Shown here one piece after another: positions 8,058 to 17,821 of a DNA stretch of 64,000 bases. Every line of letters starts with the position of its first letter. Position 1 is the first letter of the stretch. The position numbers and the translations under genes were made by a program. The notes under the pieces were generated by a model, which saw only the letters and a program-made list of their open reading frames with translations, had not been told where the DNA came from and searched no databases. The DNA is taken from the NCBI GenBank assembly GCA_016870915.1, contig VFZY01000002.1, forward strand, positions 1-64,000. The letters are read 5' to 3'. The DNA comes from Acidobacteriota bacterium. GTDB lineage: Bacteria; Acidobacteriota; Terriglobia; Bryobacterales; Bryobacteraceae.

Positions 8058-8374
8058 TGACTGTGGGTCTTCCGCTTACGGCCCCTTCTCTTCGGGGCGC
8101 GGAGGAAGCCGCGCCGCGCGACTCCCCGGAAAAGGTCCACGACGCCGCGGGCCAGTTCGAAGCCCTGATGGTGGAGCAGTTGCTGAAGATGATGCGCACG
8201 GAGGGCGAGGGCTGGCTGGGCGGCTCCGCGGACTCCTCCGGCGACATCCTCCAGGGCATGGCTGAGCAGGCGTTCGCCAAAGTGATCGGCGAGCGGGGCG
8301 GTTTCGGCCTGGCCACGATGATCGAAAAACAGATGTCCGAAAGACCGGCCACCGGCGCCACCGCCTTGAAATAG
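8057..8374 (+). CDS. flgJ: Rod-binding protein FlgJ (N-terminal domain only)
   Basis: FlgJ caps and nucleates the rod in the periplasm. The 105-residue product contains the rod-binding domain (AAGQFEALMVEQLLKMMRTE, then DILQGMAEQAFAKVIGERGG). It lacks the C-terminal glucosaminidase/muramidase domain of the enterobacterial protein. Rod passage through peptidoglycan must therefore use a separate hydrolase not seen here. The start overlaps the flgI stop (TGATG). It is the last gene of the plus-strand flagellar operon; the next gene is a secreted peptidase with its own signal peptide. Confidence 0.88.
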   Translation: MTVGLPLTAPSLRGAEEAAPRDSPEKVHDAAGQFEALMVEQLLKMMRTEGEGWLGGSADSSGDILQGMAEQAFAKVIGERGGFGLATMIEKQMSERPATGATALK

Positions 8375-8410
8375 CGCGGCGCGCCGTTGCACAGTGGAAT
8401 GGTACTCCCT

Positions 8411-9934
8411 ATGCATCGACTACCCGCTTGGGGCCGCGCCGCCCTGTTGTTAACCGCGTTCTCCGCGGCGATGGCCCAACGCTCCATCCCCACGGCTTCT
8501 TACGCCGACAAGGAACCGGTGGTGACCAGCCACCAGATCACGCTGGGCGGCAAGCCCCTGACGTACAAGGCCACCACCGGTCTCCTGCCGCTGCGCAATG
8601 AGCAGGGAGACGTGGAGGCGGGCGTGTTCTTTATCGCCTACACCGCGGAAACGGACCAGCCCGCCGCCAGGCGCCCGCTGATGTTCTCTTTCAACGGAGG
8701 CCCGGGCTCGGCCTCGGTCTGGCTGCATCTGGGCGTTCTGGGACCCAAGCGCATCCGCATGAACGACGACGGCTCCCTGCCGCCGCCACCCTATGTGATG
8801 GAGGATAACCAGAGCACGTGGCTGGACAAGGCCGACATCGTCTTCATTGACCCGGTTGGCACCGGCTACAGCCGCGCCACCAAGCCGGAGCTGGCCCGCA
8901 AGTACAACGGCTTCACCGGCGACATCGAATCGGTGGGCGAGATCATCCGCCTTTACCTCACGCGGTACAACCGCTGGCATTCTCCGCTGTTCCTGATTGG
9001 TGAAAGCTATGGCACCACGCGCGCGGCCGGTCTTGCGGGGCACCTGGCCGACCGGGGCATCGCCTTCAACGGCATTGTCCTGGTTTCGAGCATCCTGAAC
9101 TTCCAGACGGCGCGCTTCACCAAGGGCAATGACCTTCCTTACATGCTCTTTCTGCCCACTTACACAGCCACGGCGTGGTATCACAAGAAGCTGGCGCCGG
9201 ACCTGCAGAAGGATCTTCGCGGCACACTGGCGCAGGCCCGCGCCTGGGCTGAATCGGACTACTGGGTCGCGCTGGCCAAAGGCGACCGGCTCACCGGCGC
9301 CGAGAGCAGCGCGGTGGCTGAGAAGCTGGCACGGTTCACGGGTTTGAGCAAGGGCTTCGTTGAACGATCGGGCCTGCGCATTGAGATCATGCGGTTCATC
9401 AAAGAGCTTCTGCGCGAGAAAGGCGTCACCGTGGGACGTCTGGACAGCCGCCTGACGGCGTTTGAGAACACCAACGCCGCCGAGACGCCGCAGTTTGACC
9501 CGAGCAACTCCGCGATCCGGCCGCCCTACACGGCGGCCATGAGCCGCTATCTGCACGAGTCTCTGAACTACAGGACGGATCAGGTTTACTACATCCTGGG
9601 CGGGGGCATCGCGCCGTGGGATTATTCGGCGGCGCAGAACCAGTTCGCAGACACCTCCGATTCCCTGCGGCAGGCACTGGCCAAGAACCCGCACATGAAG
9701 GTTCTGGTCTGTTCCGGCTACTACGACCTGGCGACACCATTCTTCGCCACGGAGTACACGCTGGCGCACATGGGCCTGGACCCGCGCCTGCGCGGCCAGA
9801 TCCGGGTGGAAGAGTACGAGGCGGGGCACATGATGTACATTCACACGGCTTCGCTGGTGAAGATGAAGCGCGATGGCGCGGCCTTTATTGACCAGGCCGT
9901 TGACAAGACCCTGGACCGGGCGGTAACCCGGTAG
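8411..9934 (+). CDS. Secreted serine carboxypeptidase, peptidase family S10
   Basis: An S10 carboxypeptidase that removes C-terminal residues from peptides, probably in the periplasm or outside the cell. From the ATG at 8411 the protein has 507 residues and a clear Sec signal (LPAWGRAALLLTAFSAAMAQ). The substrate-binding segment FNGGPGSASVWLHLG is followed by the nucleophile motif GESYG (Ser about residue 199). The catalytic Asp is in SGYYDLATPF (about 439) and the His in EAGHMMYIH (about 473). The triad is complete. Upstream GTG/TTG starts add residues that spoil the signal peptide. The following DUF2490 gene overlaps by one base, implying co-expression. Confidence 0.92.
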   Translation: MHRLPAWGRAALLLTAFSAAMAQRSIPTASYADKEPVVTSHQITLGGKPLTYKATTGLLPLRNEQGDVEAGVFFIAYTAETDQPAARRPLMFSFNGGPGSASVWLHLGVLGPKRIRMNDDGSLPPPPYVMEDNQSTWLDKADIVFIDPVGTGYSRATKPELARKYNGFTGDIESVGEIIRLYLTRYNRWHSPLFLIGESYGTTRAAGLAGHLADRGIAFNGIVLVSSILNFQTARFTKGNDLPYMLFLPTYTATAWYHKKLAPDLQKDLRGTLAQARAWAESDYWVALAKGDRLTGAESSAVAEKLARFTGLSKGFVERSGLRIEIMRFIKELLREKGVTVGRLDSRLTAFENTNAAETPQFDPSNSAIRPPYTAAMSRYLHESLNYRTDQVYYILGGGIAPWDYSAAQNQFADTSDSLRQALAKNPHMKVLVCSGYYDLATPFFATEYTLAHMGLDPRLRGQIRVEEYEAGHMMYIHTASLVKMKRDGAAFIDQAVDKTLDRAVTR

Positions 9935-10674
9935 TGAACCTCCCAATCCGTCTCATCGCCGCGGCTTTGAGTGCCGCGATAACCGGGCATGCGCAAGGCA
10001 GGCTGAGTGATCCAAACTTCCACAGCTGGTGGGCCTATGCGGGCGACCATCGTGTGGCCGGCAACTGGGGTGTGCACCTGGAAGGTCAGGCTCGTCTGCA
10101 CGGGCCGGTGGAACGAACGCAGCAGTTGTTTGTCCGCCCTGCCGTGAACTACCATCTGCGAAGCAACATCTTCGTCACCGCCGGTTATGTCATCATCCGC
10201 AACGGATCTTATGGCGACTTTCCGGCGCCGGGCATCCTCTTCGAAAACCGAGTTTACCAGCAGGCCATTGTCCGCCACCGGATCCGGAATCTCAACGCGG
10301 AGCACCGCTGGCGCATGGAACAGCGTTGGATCGGCGCTCCCCGGGAGCGGCCGGGAACGGCGCGTTATCAGCAGCGATACCGGCAGCAGCTTCGCGTGAC
10401 CACGCCGCTCAACTTCGCCGCCAAGCCCTCGAATCCCTGGTATTGGGCGTTCTCTGACGAGATTCTGATCCACGTGGGTTCAAACTACGGATCGAGCCGG
10501 TTCGACCAGAACCGTGCCTACGCGGGCATCGGCTATGAGTTCGGGGTGAAAGGCAAGCTCGAATTCGGCTACCTGAACCAATACGTCTATCACCGCAGCG
10601 GCCGCAGCCTGGAGAACAGCCACACCCTGATGGTGTCGTGGCTTTCCGCAATGCCGTTCCAACGGAAAAAGTAG
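9934..10674 (+). CDS. DUF2490 family putative outer-membrane protein
   Basis: The 246-residue product has a signal peptide (LIAAALSAAITGHAQG) and alternating short beta strands rich in aromatic residues. It carries the DUF2490 pattern: WWAYAGDHRV near the start, QQLFVRPAVNYHLRSNIFVT, then HRWRMEQRWIG. It ends in a likely terminal beta strand. The family is thought to form small outer-membrane beta barrels; no function is established. It starts with GTG, overlapping the TAG of the carboxypeptidase gene by one base. It might serve export or uptake linked to that enzyme, but that is inference. Confidence 0.78.
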   Translation: MNLPIRLIAAALSAAITGHAQGRLSDPNFHSWWAYAGDHRVAGNWGVHLEGQARLHGPVERTQQLFVRPAVNYHLRSNIFVTAGYVIIRNGSYGDFPAPGILFENRVYQQAIVRHRIRNLNAEHRWRMEQRWIGAPRERPGTARYQQRYRQQLRVTTPLNFAAKPSNPWYWAFSDEILIHVGSNYGSSRFDQNRAYAGIGYEFGVKGKLEFGYLNQYVYHRSGRSLENSHTLMVSWLSAMPFQRKK

Positions 10675-10675
10675 C

Positions 10676-12100
10676 TCAGCCGGCCTCGCGCCCGAGAGCG
10701 CATTCCTGATGCACCGCCCGGACGGCCTTTTCGAGCCCGTCCCGGGCCACCACGATGGAGATGGTCAACTCACTGGACCCCTGCGCGATGGCGATGATGT
10801 TGACCTCCTCGCGGGAGATGGCGGTGAAGATGCGGCCCGCAAGACCCGGCGTGCCCCGCATGCCCTCGCCGACGATGGCGAGCAAGCCAACATTCGCATC
10901 CACGGCCACCGGTTCCAGATACCCGTGTGCCAGTTCCAGTGAGAACGTGGATTCCAGGGCCGTCAGGGCCCGGTTCAACTCATCCTTTCTCACCAGCAGA
11001 CAGAAGCTCTGGCGGTAGCTTGAGCTGGTGAAGGCCAGCACCTCGGCGTTGGCGCGAGCCAGGGCATCCAGGGCTTTCGCCATTACGTGGGCCCCGTTGA
11101 TCTCGGCACTCGCCGGCTCGATGGAGACAAGCGCGACGTTGTTCATCGACGTCACCGCGCGCGCCCCCGGATGATTGCCGGTGGAGGGCAGTATCCGTGT
11201 GCCGGGCGCTTCCAGGTGAAAGCTGTTCTTGCTCCACACCGGAATCTTCTTTTCCACCAGGGGCGCCAGCGTGCGCGGATGGAGCACCTTGGCGCCGTTG
11301 TAGGCCAGTTCCGCCGCCTCGCGATAGGTCACCTCGTCCAGCACCGCCGCATCGGGCACCAGGCGGGGGTCGGCGGACATGATGCCATCGACGTCGGTCC
11401 AGATGATCAACTCGGCGGCATCCAGCGCGGCGGCCAGGATGGATGCCGAAAAGTCGGAGCCTCCGCGGCCGAGGGTGGTGGGGCGTCCGTCGATGGTGGC
11501 GCCGTTGAATCCGGTGACGATGGGCATGACGCCCGCATCGAGAAGCGGCCGCAGCACCTGCGCGGCGCGGGCGCATGTGTGATCCATGAGCGGGGTGGCA
11601 TTGCCAAACACCGCGTCGGTCACAATGACACCGCTGGCGTTCACGGCCTGCGCGGGCGTGCCTTGCACAGTGAGATACTCGGCCATCAGCAGAGCGCTCA
11701 ACCGCTCGCCCACAGCCACGGCTTCATCCACGGAGCGGGGCGGCCGTTCGCCGAGCATCGCCACGCCGCCGGCGATCCGTTCGAAGTCCTGAATGATCTG
11801 GCGGAGCCCCGCGGTGACCTCTCCGTGCCGCGATTCCGGAAGGAGCGACCGGCAGGTTTCCACGTGGCGGGTCTCCAACAGACGCAGATTCGCCGCCACT
11901 TTTGCGTCGTCGCCCGATTCGGCGTGTTTCAGCGTATCGAGCAGCAGGTCTGTCACCTTCGACATGGCCGAGACCACGGCGGTGACAGGGCGTGAGCGCT
12001 GATGTTCGATGCAGATGGAGGCCGCCACCCGGATACGCTCCGGCGAGCCCATGCTGGTGCCGCCAAACTTCATCACCAGGCGATCAGAGAAATGACTCAA
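10676..12100 (-). CDS. lysC: Aspartate kinase (LysC-type, with C-terminal ACT domains)
   Basis: It phosphorylates L-aspartate, the first step toward Lys, Thr, Met and diaminopimelate. The 474-residue monofunctional protein has the N-terminal kinase motif KFGGTSMGSPERIR (about residues 11-24) and the substrate-site GRGGSDFSASILAAALDA near the middle. The nucleotide-site DVDGIMSADPRLVPDA follows. Two ACT domains lie after residue 310 (GTPGLAGRIFTAISREEVNI is in the second), implying feedback control. No homoserine dehydrogenase is fused. Its ATG overlaps the cmk stop by four bases, so the two are translationally coupled. The length is close to E. coli LysC. Confidence 0.95.
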   Translation of the reverse strand: MSHFSDRLVMKFGGTSMGSPERIRVAASICIEHQRSRPVTAVVSAMSKVTDLLLDTLKHAESGDDAKVAANLRLLETRHVETCRSLLPESRHGEVTAGLRQIIQDFERIAGGVAMLGERPPRSVDEAVAVGERLSALLMAEYLTVQGTPAQAVNASGVIVTDAVFGNATPLMDHTCARAAQVLRPLLDAGVMPIVTGFNGATIDGRPTTLGRGGSDFSASILAAALDAAELIIWTDVDGIMSADPRLVPDAAVLDEVTYREAAELAYNGAKVLHPRTLAPLVEKKIPVWSKNSFHLEAPGTRILPSTGNHPGARAVTSMNNVALVSIEPASAEINGAHVMAKALDALARANAEVLAFTSSSYRQSFCLLVRKDELNRALTALESTFSLELAHGYLEPVAVDANVGLLAIVGEGMRGTPGLAGRIFTAISREEVNIIAIAQGSSELTISIVVARDGLEKAVRAVHQECALGREAG

Positions 12101-12789
12101 CGATGAATGTCCTTTCCATTCGAAACACGTTCGCGGATGATGCGGAGAATGCTCTCTTCGGCCTGCGGAGCGTCCATGCCGCTGGTGTCGAGATAGACCG
12201 CGTCCGGGGCCTGGCGCAGCGGCGAATCGGGCCGGGTGGAGTCCCGGCGGTCCCGCTCGGCGATTTCGGCCTCGATCGCCGCGACGTCGGCCGCGCGGCC
12301 GCGTTCCGATTCATCGGTGGCGCGGCGCTGGGCGCGCACGCCCGGCGTGGCGTCCAGGTAGATCTTGATGTTGGCTTCGGGAAAAACGACGCTGCCGATG
12401 TCGCGGCCCTCCATCACCACGGAGGCGTGCCGCGCCAGTTCACGCTGTTTGGCCACCAGTGTCCGGCGCACGCCCGGTACGGCGGAGACGCGGGAGGCGG
12501 CATCGGAGACACCGGGTTCCCGGATGGCGGCAGTGACATCCTCGCCGTTGAGCAGCAGGCCGCCGGACGGCGTGAACTCCATGGCGGCGGCCGCGGCAAG
12601 CTGTTCCAGAGCCTGATGATTGTCCAGCGCGCAGCCCTGCCGCAAGGCCCACAACCCGATGGCGCGGTACATGGCTCCGGTATCGACGTAGACGATGCCC
12701 AAACGCCGTGCGACGGCCCGAGCGATGGTGCTCTTGCCAGCGCCGGCAGGCCCGTCAATGGCTACGATGATGCGTTTCGCCGGTTCCAT
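12097..12789 (-). CDS. cmk: Cytidylate kinase
   Basis: Converts CMP and dCMP to the diphosphates using ATP. The 230-residue protein has the P-loop IDGPAGAGKSTIARAVARRL (about residues 10-29). It then has the DTGAMYRAIGLWALRQG substrate segment, VMEGRDIGSVVFPEA and the lid region with RRATDESERG. Its length fits bacterial Cmk. It is first in a two-gene minus-strand unit with lysC, starting 29 bases from the divergent TPR gene, so the promoters must share a very short region. Confidence 0.95.
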   Translation of the reverse strand: MEPAKRIIVAIDGPAGAGKSTIARAVARRLGIVYVDTGAMYRAIGLWALRQGCALDNHQALEQLAAAAAMEFTPSGGLLLNGEDVTAAIREPGVSDAASRVSAVPGVRRTLVAKQRELARHASVVMEGRDIGSVVFPEANIKIYLDATPGVRAQRRATDESERGRAADVAAIEAEIAERDRRDSTRPDSPLRQAPDAVYLDTSGMDAPQAEESILRIIRERVSNGKDIHR

Positions 12790-12818
12790 CTTCCATTATC
12801 CCGTAAGATGGGAGTGTG

Positions 12819-13184
12819 ATGACTCGACTGATTGTTTCAAGCCTGGTGCTGGCAGTGACGCTGCTGGCCGCCAACCCTGCCATTGACGGCGCCAAGGCGA
12901 AGATCAAGGAAGGAAAGTACGAGGAGGCCGTGGCGGCGCTTGAAACGGCCCGCAAGGCGGCGCCCAAGGATACGGCCCTCACGAAGGCATTGGCGGAGGC
13001 GCACATGGCCCAGGCGGATTTCTTCATGTTCAATGAGAAGATGCCGCCGTTCCGCAAGTATCCGGCGGCGTTGCGCTCCTATCGCAAGGTGCTGGAACTG
13101 GACCCGGGCCACGCCAAGGCGAAGGAGAACGTGGGCACCATTGAATCGATCTACAAATCGATGGGGCGCCCGGTTCCACAGTAG
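12819..13184 (+). CDS. Small secreted TPR-like protein
   Basis: A 121-residue protein of unknown function. It has a Sec-type signal (TRLIVSSLVLAVTLLAANPA), then helix pairs resembling tetratricopeptide repeats. AKIKEGKYEEAVAALETARK forms one, and YPAALRSYRKVLELDPGHAK is a near-canonical TPR helix pair. The ATG at 12819 has GGGAG upstream. A GTG immediately before it would add one residue. It runs divergently from cmk and convergently with mtgA. It is probably periplasmic and may be a scaffolding protein; no partner is evident. Confidence 0.75.
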   Translation: MTRLIVSSLVLAVTLLAANPAIDGAKAKIKEGKYEEAVAALETARKAAPKDTALTKALAEAHMAQADFFMFNEKMPPFRKYPAALRSYRKVLELDPGHAKAKENVGTIESIYKSMGRPVPQ

Positions 13185-13199
13185 GACCCGAAGGGGCGG

Positions 13200-14006
13200 T
13201 CACCAGCCCATCAGGCGCATGCGTTCCTGAATGATGGCCGCGTAGCTGGTCATGCGCGCGGGCCGCCGCCGCAGAGGCGAGGGCAAACAGGCGGCCAATC
13301 TTGCGGCCTGATCGCGATCGAGCCGGACGGCGGAAACGCCGTAGTGGTGGCGCGCCGCCGCTTCGATGCCGAACACACCGGGGCCCCATTCGGCGACGTT
13401 CAGATAGAGCTCAAGGACGCGCCTTTTGCCCAGGACGAGATCCGCCATGGGGGCCAGCGTGAACTCGGCCAGCTTGCGCACGGGGTTGCCGTGCGTGGTG
13501 AAGTAGAGATTCTTCACAAGCTGCTGTGTGATGGTGGAAGCGCCGCGCGTGATGCGGCCTTTCTCCCCTGCATCCTCAATCACCTCTTCGATCTCCTCCC
13601 AATCAATGCCGTGATGCAGGTAGAAGCGGCCATCCTCGGCCGCGATCACGGCATGAGCCACATGCGCGGGCAGCCGTGACAGGGGCACGAACTCACTGCG
13701 CTTCTGGTAGGAGGCGCCACGCAGCCAGGCGGGCGAAAACCAGCTTTTGACACGCCGCTCCAGTTGCACGCCGGTGGTGAAGGGATCGATGAAGCGGAGC
13801 GCCACCAGCGTCAGTAACCAATACGTGTGGACCGCGGCGGCCAGACCCAGCACCCACCAGTGGGCGGTGCGCCAGCGGGGCCGGGGCAGGGGGCGGGTGC
13901 GGAGCAAGGCTCGAAGGCTGGTTCGGCGTGGCTGCGGGCCTGGACTTGCCGGGGGAGGCAGAGGCGGCTCAGCGGGTGTGTCTTGCGAGTGTTCGTCCAC
14001 GGCCAT
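13200..14006 (-). CDS. mtgA: Monofunctional peptidoglycan glycosyltransferase MtgA
   Basis: It polymerises lipid II into glycan strands at the inner membrane (glycosyltransferase family 51). The 268-residue protein has a Pro/Arg-rich cytoplasmic head, a membrane segment around residues 47-70 (WWVLGLAAAVHTYWLLTLVA), and the GT51 domain. The catalytic motif is AVIAAEDGRFYLHHGID. It also has TRGASTITQQLVKNLYF, RKLAEFTLAPMADLVLGKRR and ELYLNVAEWGPGVFGIEAAA. No transpeptidase domain follows. It lies 20 bases after the gene at 14027 on the same strand. Confidence 0.95.
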   Translation of the reverse strand: MAVDEHSQDTPAEPPLPPPASPGPQPRRTSLRALLRTRPLPRPRWRTAHWWVLGLAAAVHTYWLLTLVALRFIDPFTTGVQLERRVKSWFSPAWLRGASYQKRSEFVPLSRLPAHVAHAVIAAEDGRFYLHHGIDWEEIEEVIEDAGEKGRITRGASTITQQLVKNLYFTTHGNPVRKLAEFTLAPMADLVLGKRRVLELYLNVAEWGPGVFGIEAAARHHYGVSAVRLDRDQAARLAACLPSPLRRRPARMTSYAAIIQERMRLMGW

Positions 14007-14026
14007 GTTGCGGGCGCACCCCCTGT

Positions 14027-14560
14027 CTAGACTTGCCGGCGCCTGAGATGGGCCCAGGCGGCATAGCCCGCCAGGTAGGCGAGCACCAAAGGAAAGACCA
14101 GGATTCGCAGCGGAGTGAGAACGGCGCTCGCCCCGGTGAGCCCGGCGCGATACAGGGCAAAGTGCGCGATGATGCCAAAGTTCCCGCGGTCGGCCCAGAA
14201 GTAGTCGCCGTTCTCATTGAGGATGAGGAGTTTGGTGGGAACGCGGGCGGCAAGGAACCACTTCCAACGGGTCATGATGGGCTCGCCGGAGCAGAGGATG
14301 GCGATGGCGTCGTACCGGTTGCCGCGGAGTTCGGTGAGCAGCGCCCGGCGGGCTTCGGGAGTGACATAGTCCTGCACGCGGAACACGGCATTGTAGTGCG
14401 GCGCGGCGCCGGTGAAGCAGGTGACCAGATCGCAGGAGAGCACGCGGCCTTCGCGCTCAAGCCAATTGGCCAGGAAGCCGTTCACAAGGTGCCGCGATCC
14501 GCTTTCCACCACGAGAAGGCGGCGCAGGTCAGGCAACGCCCGCGACAGAAACCGGCGCAC
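14027..14560 (-). CDS. Uncharacterised protein with C-terminal membrane segment
   Basis: I do not recognise a named family. The 177-residue product has an alpha/beta-looking core (RRLLVVESGSRHLVNGFLAN, then LLTELRGNRYDAIAILCSG). A charged motif LLILNENGDYFWADRGNFG follows, then a hydrophobic C-terminal segment (LRILVFPLVLAYLAGYAAWA) that probably anchors it in the membrane. The core vaguely recalls glycosyltransferase-like proteins, but no catalytic motif is clear. It starts with GTG four bases after the cimA stop, so translation is likely coupled to the ilv operon. mtgA follows 20 bases on. Confidence 0.65.
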   Translation of the reverse strand: MRRFLSRALPDLRRLLVVESGSRHLVNGFLANWLEREGRVLSCDLVTCFTGAAPHYNAVFRVQDYVTPEARRALLTELRGNRYDAIAILCSGEPIMTRWKWFLAARVPTKLLILNENGDYFWADRGNFGIIAHFALYRAGLTGASAVLTPLRILVFPLVLAYLAGYAAWAHLRRRQV

Positions 14561-14564
14561 GGGC

Positions 14565-16187
<1,623 letters not shown>

Positions 16188-16222
16188 AAAGCCTCGGAAA
16201 TGGGGACGAGCCCGGAGCGCAC

Positions 16223-17242
16223 CTATTGCGCCGGTACGCCGGCCTCCTTCTTCTTCTTGAGGAAGGTCATCATGCCGCGCAGTTCACCGCCCACCTTTTC
16301 GATGAGCAGGTTCGAACCCTGATCGCGCATCTTGAGGAAGTTATGGCGGCCGGTCTTATTCTCGCCGATCCATTCGCGGGCAAACTGGCCGCTCTGGATC
16401 TCGCCGAGGATCTTCTTCATTTCGGCGCGGGTCTGATCATTGATGATGCGCGGGCCGCGGCTGTAGTCGCCGTATTCGGCGGTGTCGGAAACGGAGTAGC
16501 GCATGTAGCCGAGGCCGCCTTCATAGATGAGGTCGACGATCAGCTTCAGCTCGTGGAGACATTCGAAGTAAGCGATCTCCGGCGCGTAGCCCGCTTCAAC
16601 CAGCGTGTCGAACCCGGCGCGGATGAGCTCACTCACGCCGCCGCAGAGCACCACCTGCTCGCCAAAGAGGTCGCTTTCAGTCTCTTCGCGGAACGTGGTT
16701 TCGATGCAGCCGGCCTTGAGGCAGCCCAGGGCGAGGGCATAGGCCAGGGCATTGGCGAGCGCGTTGCCGGTGGCATCCTGGTGCACGGAGACAAGACCGG
16801 GCACGCCGACGCCTTCCGTGAACAGTTCCCGCACGCGATGGCCCGGCGCCTTGGGCGCCACCATGGAGACGTCAACACCCGCCGGCGCGACGATGGCGCC
16901 GAAGTGGATGTTGAATCCATGGGCGAACATCAGGGTATCGCCGGCCTCGAGATTCGGGGCGATATCGCTGTTGTAGAGATCCGCCTGGATGTGGTCCGAG
17001 ACCAGGATCATGATCACCTGCGCCGCCCTGGCGGCTTCGGCGGTGGTCATGACACGCAGGCTGGCGGCTTCCGCCTTGGCCCAGCTTTTCGAGCCGGGGT
17101 ACAGGCCCACAACCACGTCCACGCCCGAATCGCGCAGGTTGAGCGCGTGGGCATGGCCCTGGCTGCCATAGCCGATGATGGCGACCGTCTTTCCTTTAAG
17201 GCGAGTGATGTCGCCGTCTTTTTCGTAGTAGCGATTGGGCAT
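16223..17242 (-). CDS. ilvC: Ketol-acid reductoisomerase (class I)
   Basis: It converts acetolactate and acetohydroxybutyrate to dihydroxy acids using NADPH and Mg2+, the second common step to Val, Leu and Ile. The 339-residue class I protein has the Rossmann motif [16 protein letters not shown] (about residues 20-35). It also has the [11 protein letters not shown] segment, and the knotted C-terminal domain with [17 protein letters not shown] and [17 protein letters not shown]. Its length is standard. It starts six bases after the ilvN stop and is followed by cimA. Confidence 0.97.
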   Translation of the reverse strand: MPNRYYEKDGDITRLKGKTVAIIGYGSQGHAHALNLRDSGVDVVVGLYPGSKSWAKAEAASLRVMTTAEAARAAQVIMILVSDHIQADLYNSDIAPNLEAGDTLMFAHGFNIHFGAIVAPAGVDVSMVAPKAPGHRVRELFTEGVGVPGLVSVHQDATGNALANALAYALALGCLKAGCIETTFREETESDLFGEQVVLCGGVSELIRAGFDTLVEAGYAPEIAYFECLHELKLIVDLIYEGGLGYMRYSVSDTAEYGDYSRGPRIINDQTRAEMKKILGEIQSGQFAREWIGENKTGRHNFLKMRDQGSNLLIEKVGGELRGMMTFLKKKKEAGVPAQ

Positions 17243-17248
17243 CCTGGT

Positions 17249-17806
17249 TTAAGACTCCACGTTGACAGTAGTTGGTTCGGCGCCGCGGGGGACCGGCGGC
17301 GAAAGACGCAGCTTCTTGGGATCGAGCGACACCGCCACGGCGCCCGAGCGGGTCACCTCGATATCGCCGTAGCTGCGCATCACATCGATGAACTCATCGA
17401 GCTTTTCAGTGTCGCCGGTGACTTCGAGCGCGAAGCCTTCGACCGACGAATCGACGACGCGCGCGCCGAAGATCTCGGCTTCCTTGAGGATGGCGGTGCG
17501 CGGCCCGTTGTTGCCTTCCTCAGCCGCGGCGCGGACGCGGAGCAGCAGAAGCTCACGCGTGACGGACGGCGATTCGGAAAGGTCGGAGGCCTGGAGCACG
17601 TTGATCAGTTTGTTCATCTGCTTGATCACCTGGGCGCGGAGCCGCGGCTCCACATCGACCACGATGGTCATGCGGGAGAGCGTGGGGTCGAGCGTCTTCG
17701 CCACGGTGAGGCTTTCGATGTTGTAGCCTCGGGCGGTGAGCAGGCCCGTCGCACGCATCAGCGCGCCGGTCTTGTTCTCAAGCAGTACGGAGATAGTTTG
17801 AAGCAT
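17249..17806 (-). CDS. ilvN: Acetolactate synthase small (regulatory) subunit
   Basis: It binds valine and modulates the IlvB catalytic subunit. The 185-residue protein opens with an ACT domain (ISVLLENKTGALMRATGLLT, then ARGYNIESLTVAKT). A second, ACT-like C-terminal region follows, with FGARVVDSSVEGFALEVTGD. The length is that of the IlvH/IlvN long form. The gene begins 15 bases after ilvB and ends six bases before ilvC. Confidence 0.95.
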   Translation of the reverse strand: MLQTISVLLENKTGALMRATGLLTARGYNIESLTVAKTLDPTLSRMTIVVDVEPRLRAQVIKQMNKLINVLQASDLSESPSVTRELLLLRVRAAAEEGNNGPRTAILKEAEIFGARVVDSSVEGFALEVTGDTEKLDEFIDVMRSYGDIEVTRSGAVAVSLDPKKLRLSPPVPRGAEPTTVNVES

Positions 17807-17821
17807 GGAATTCCCTGACCG

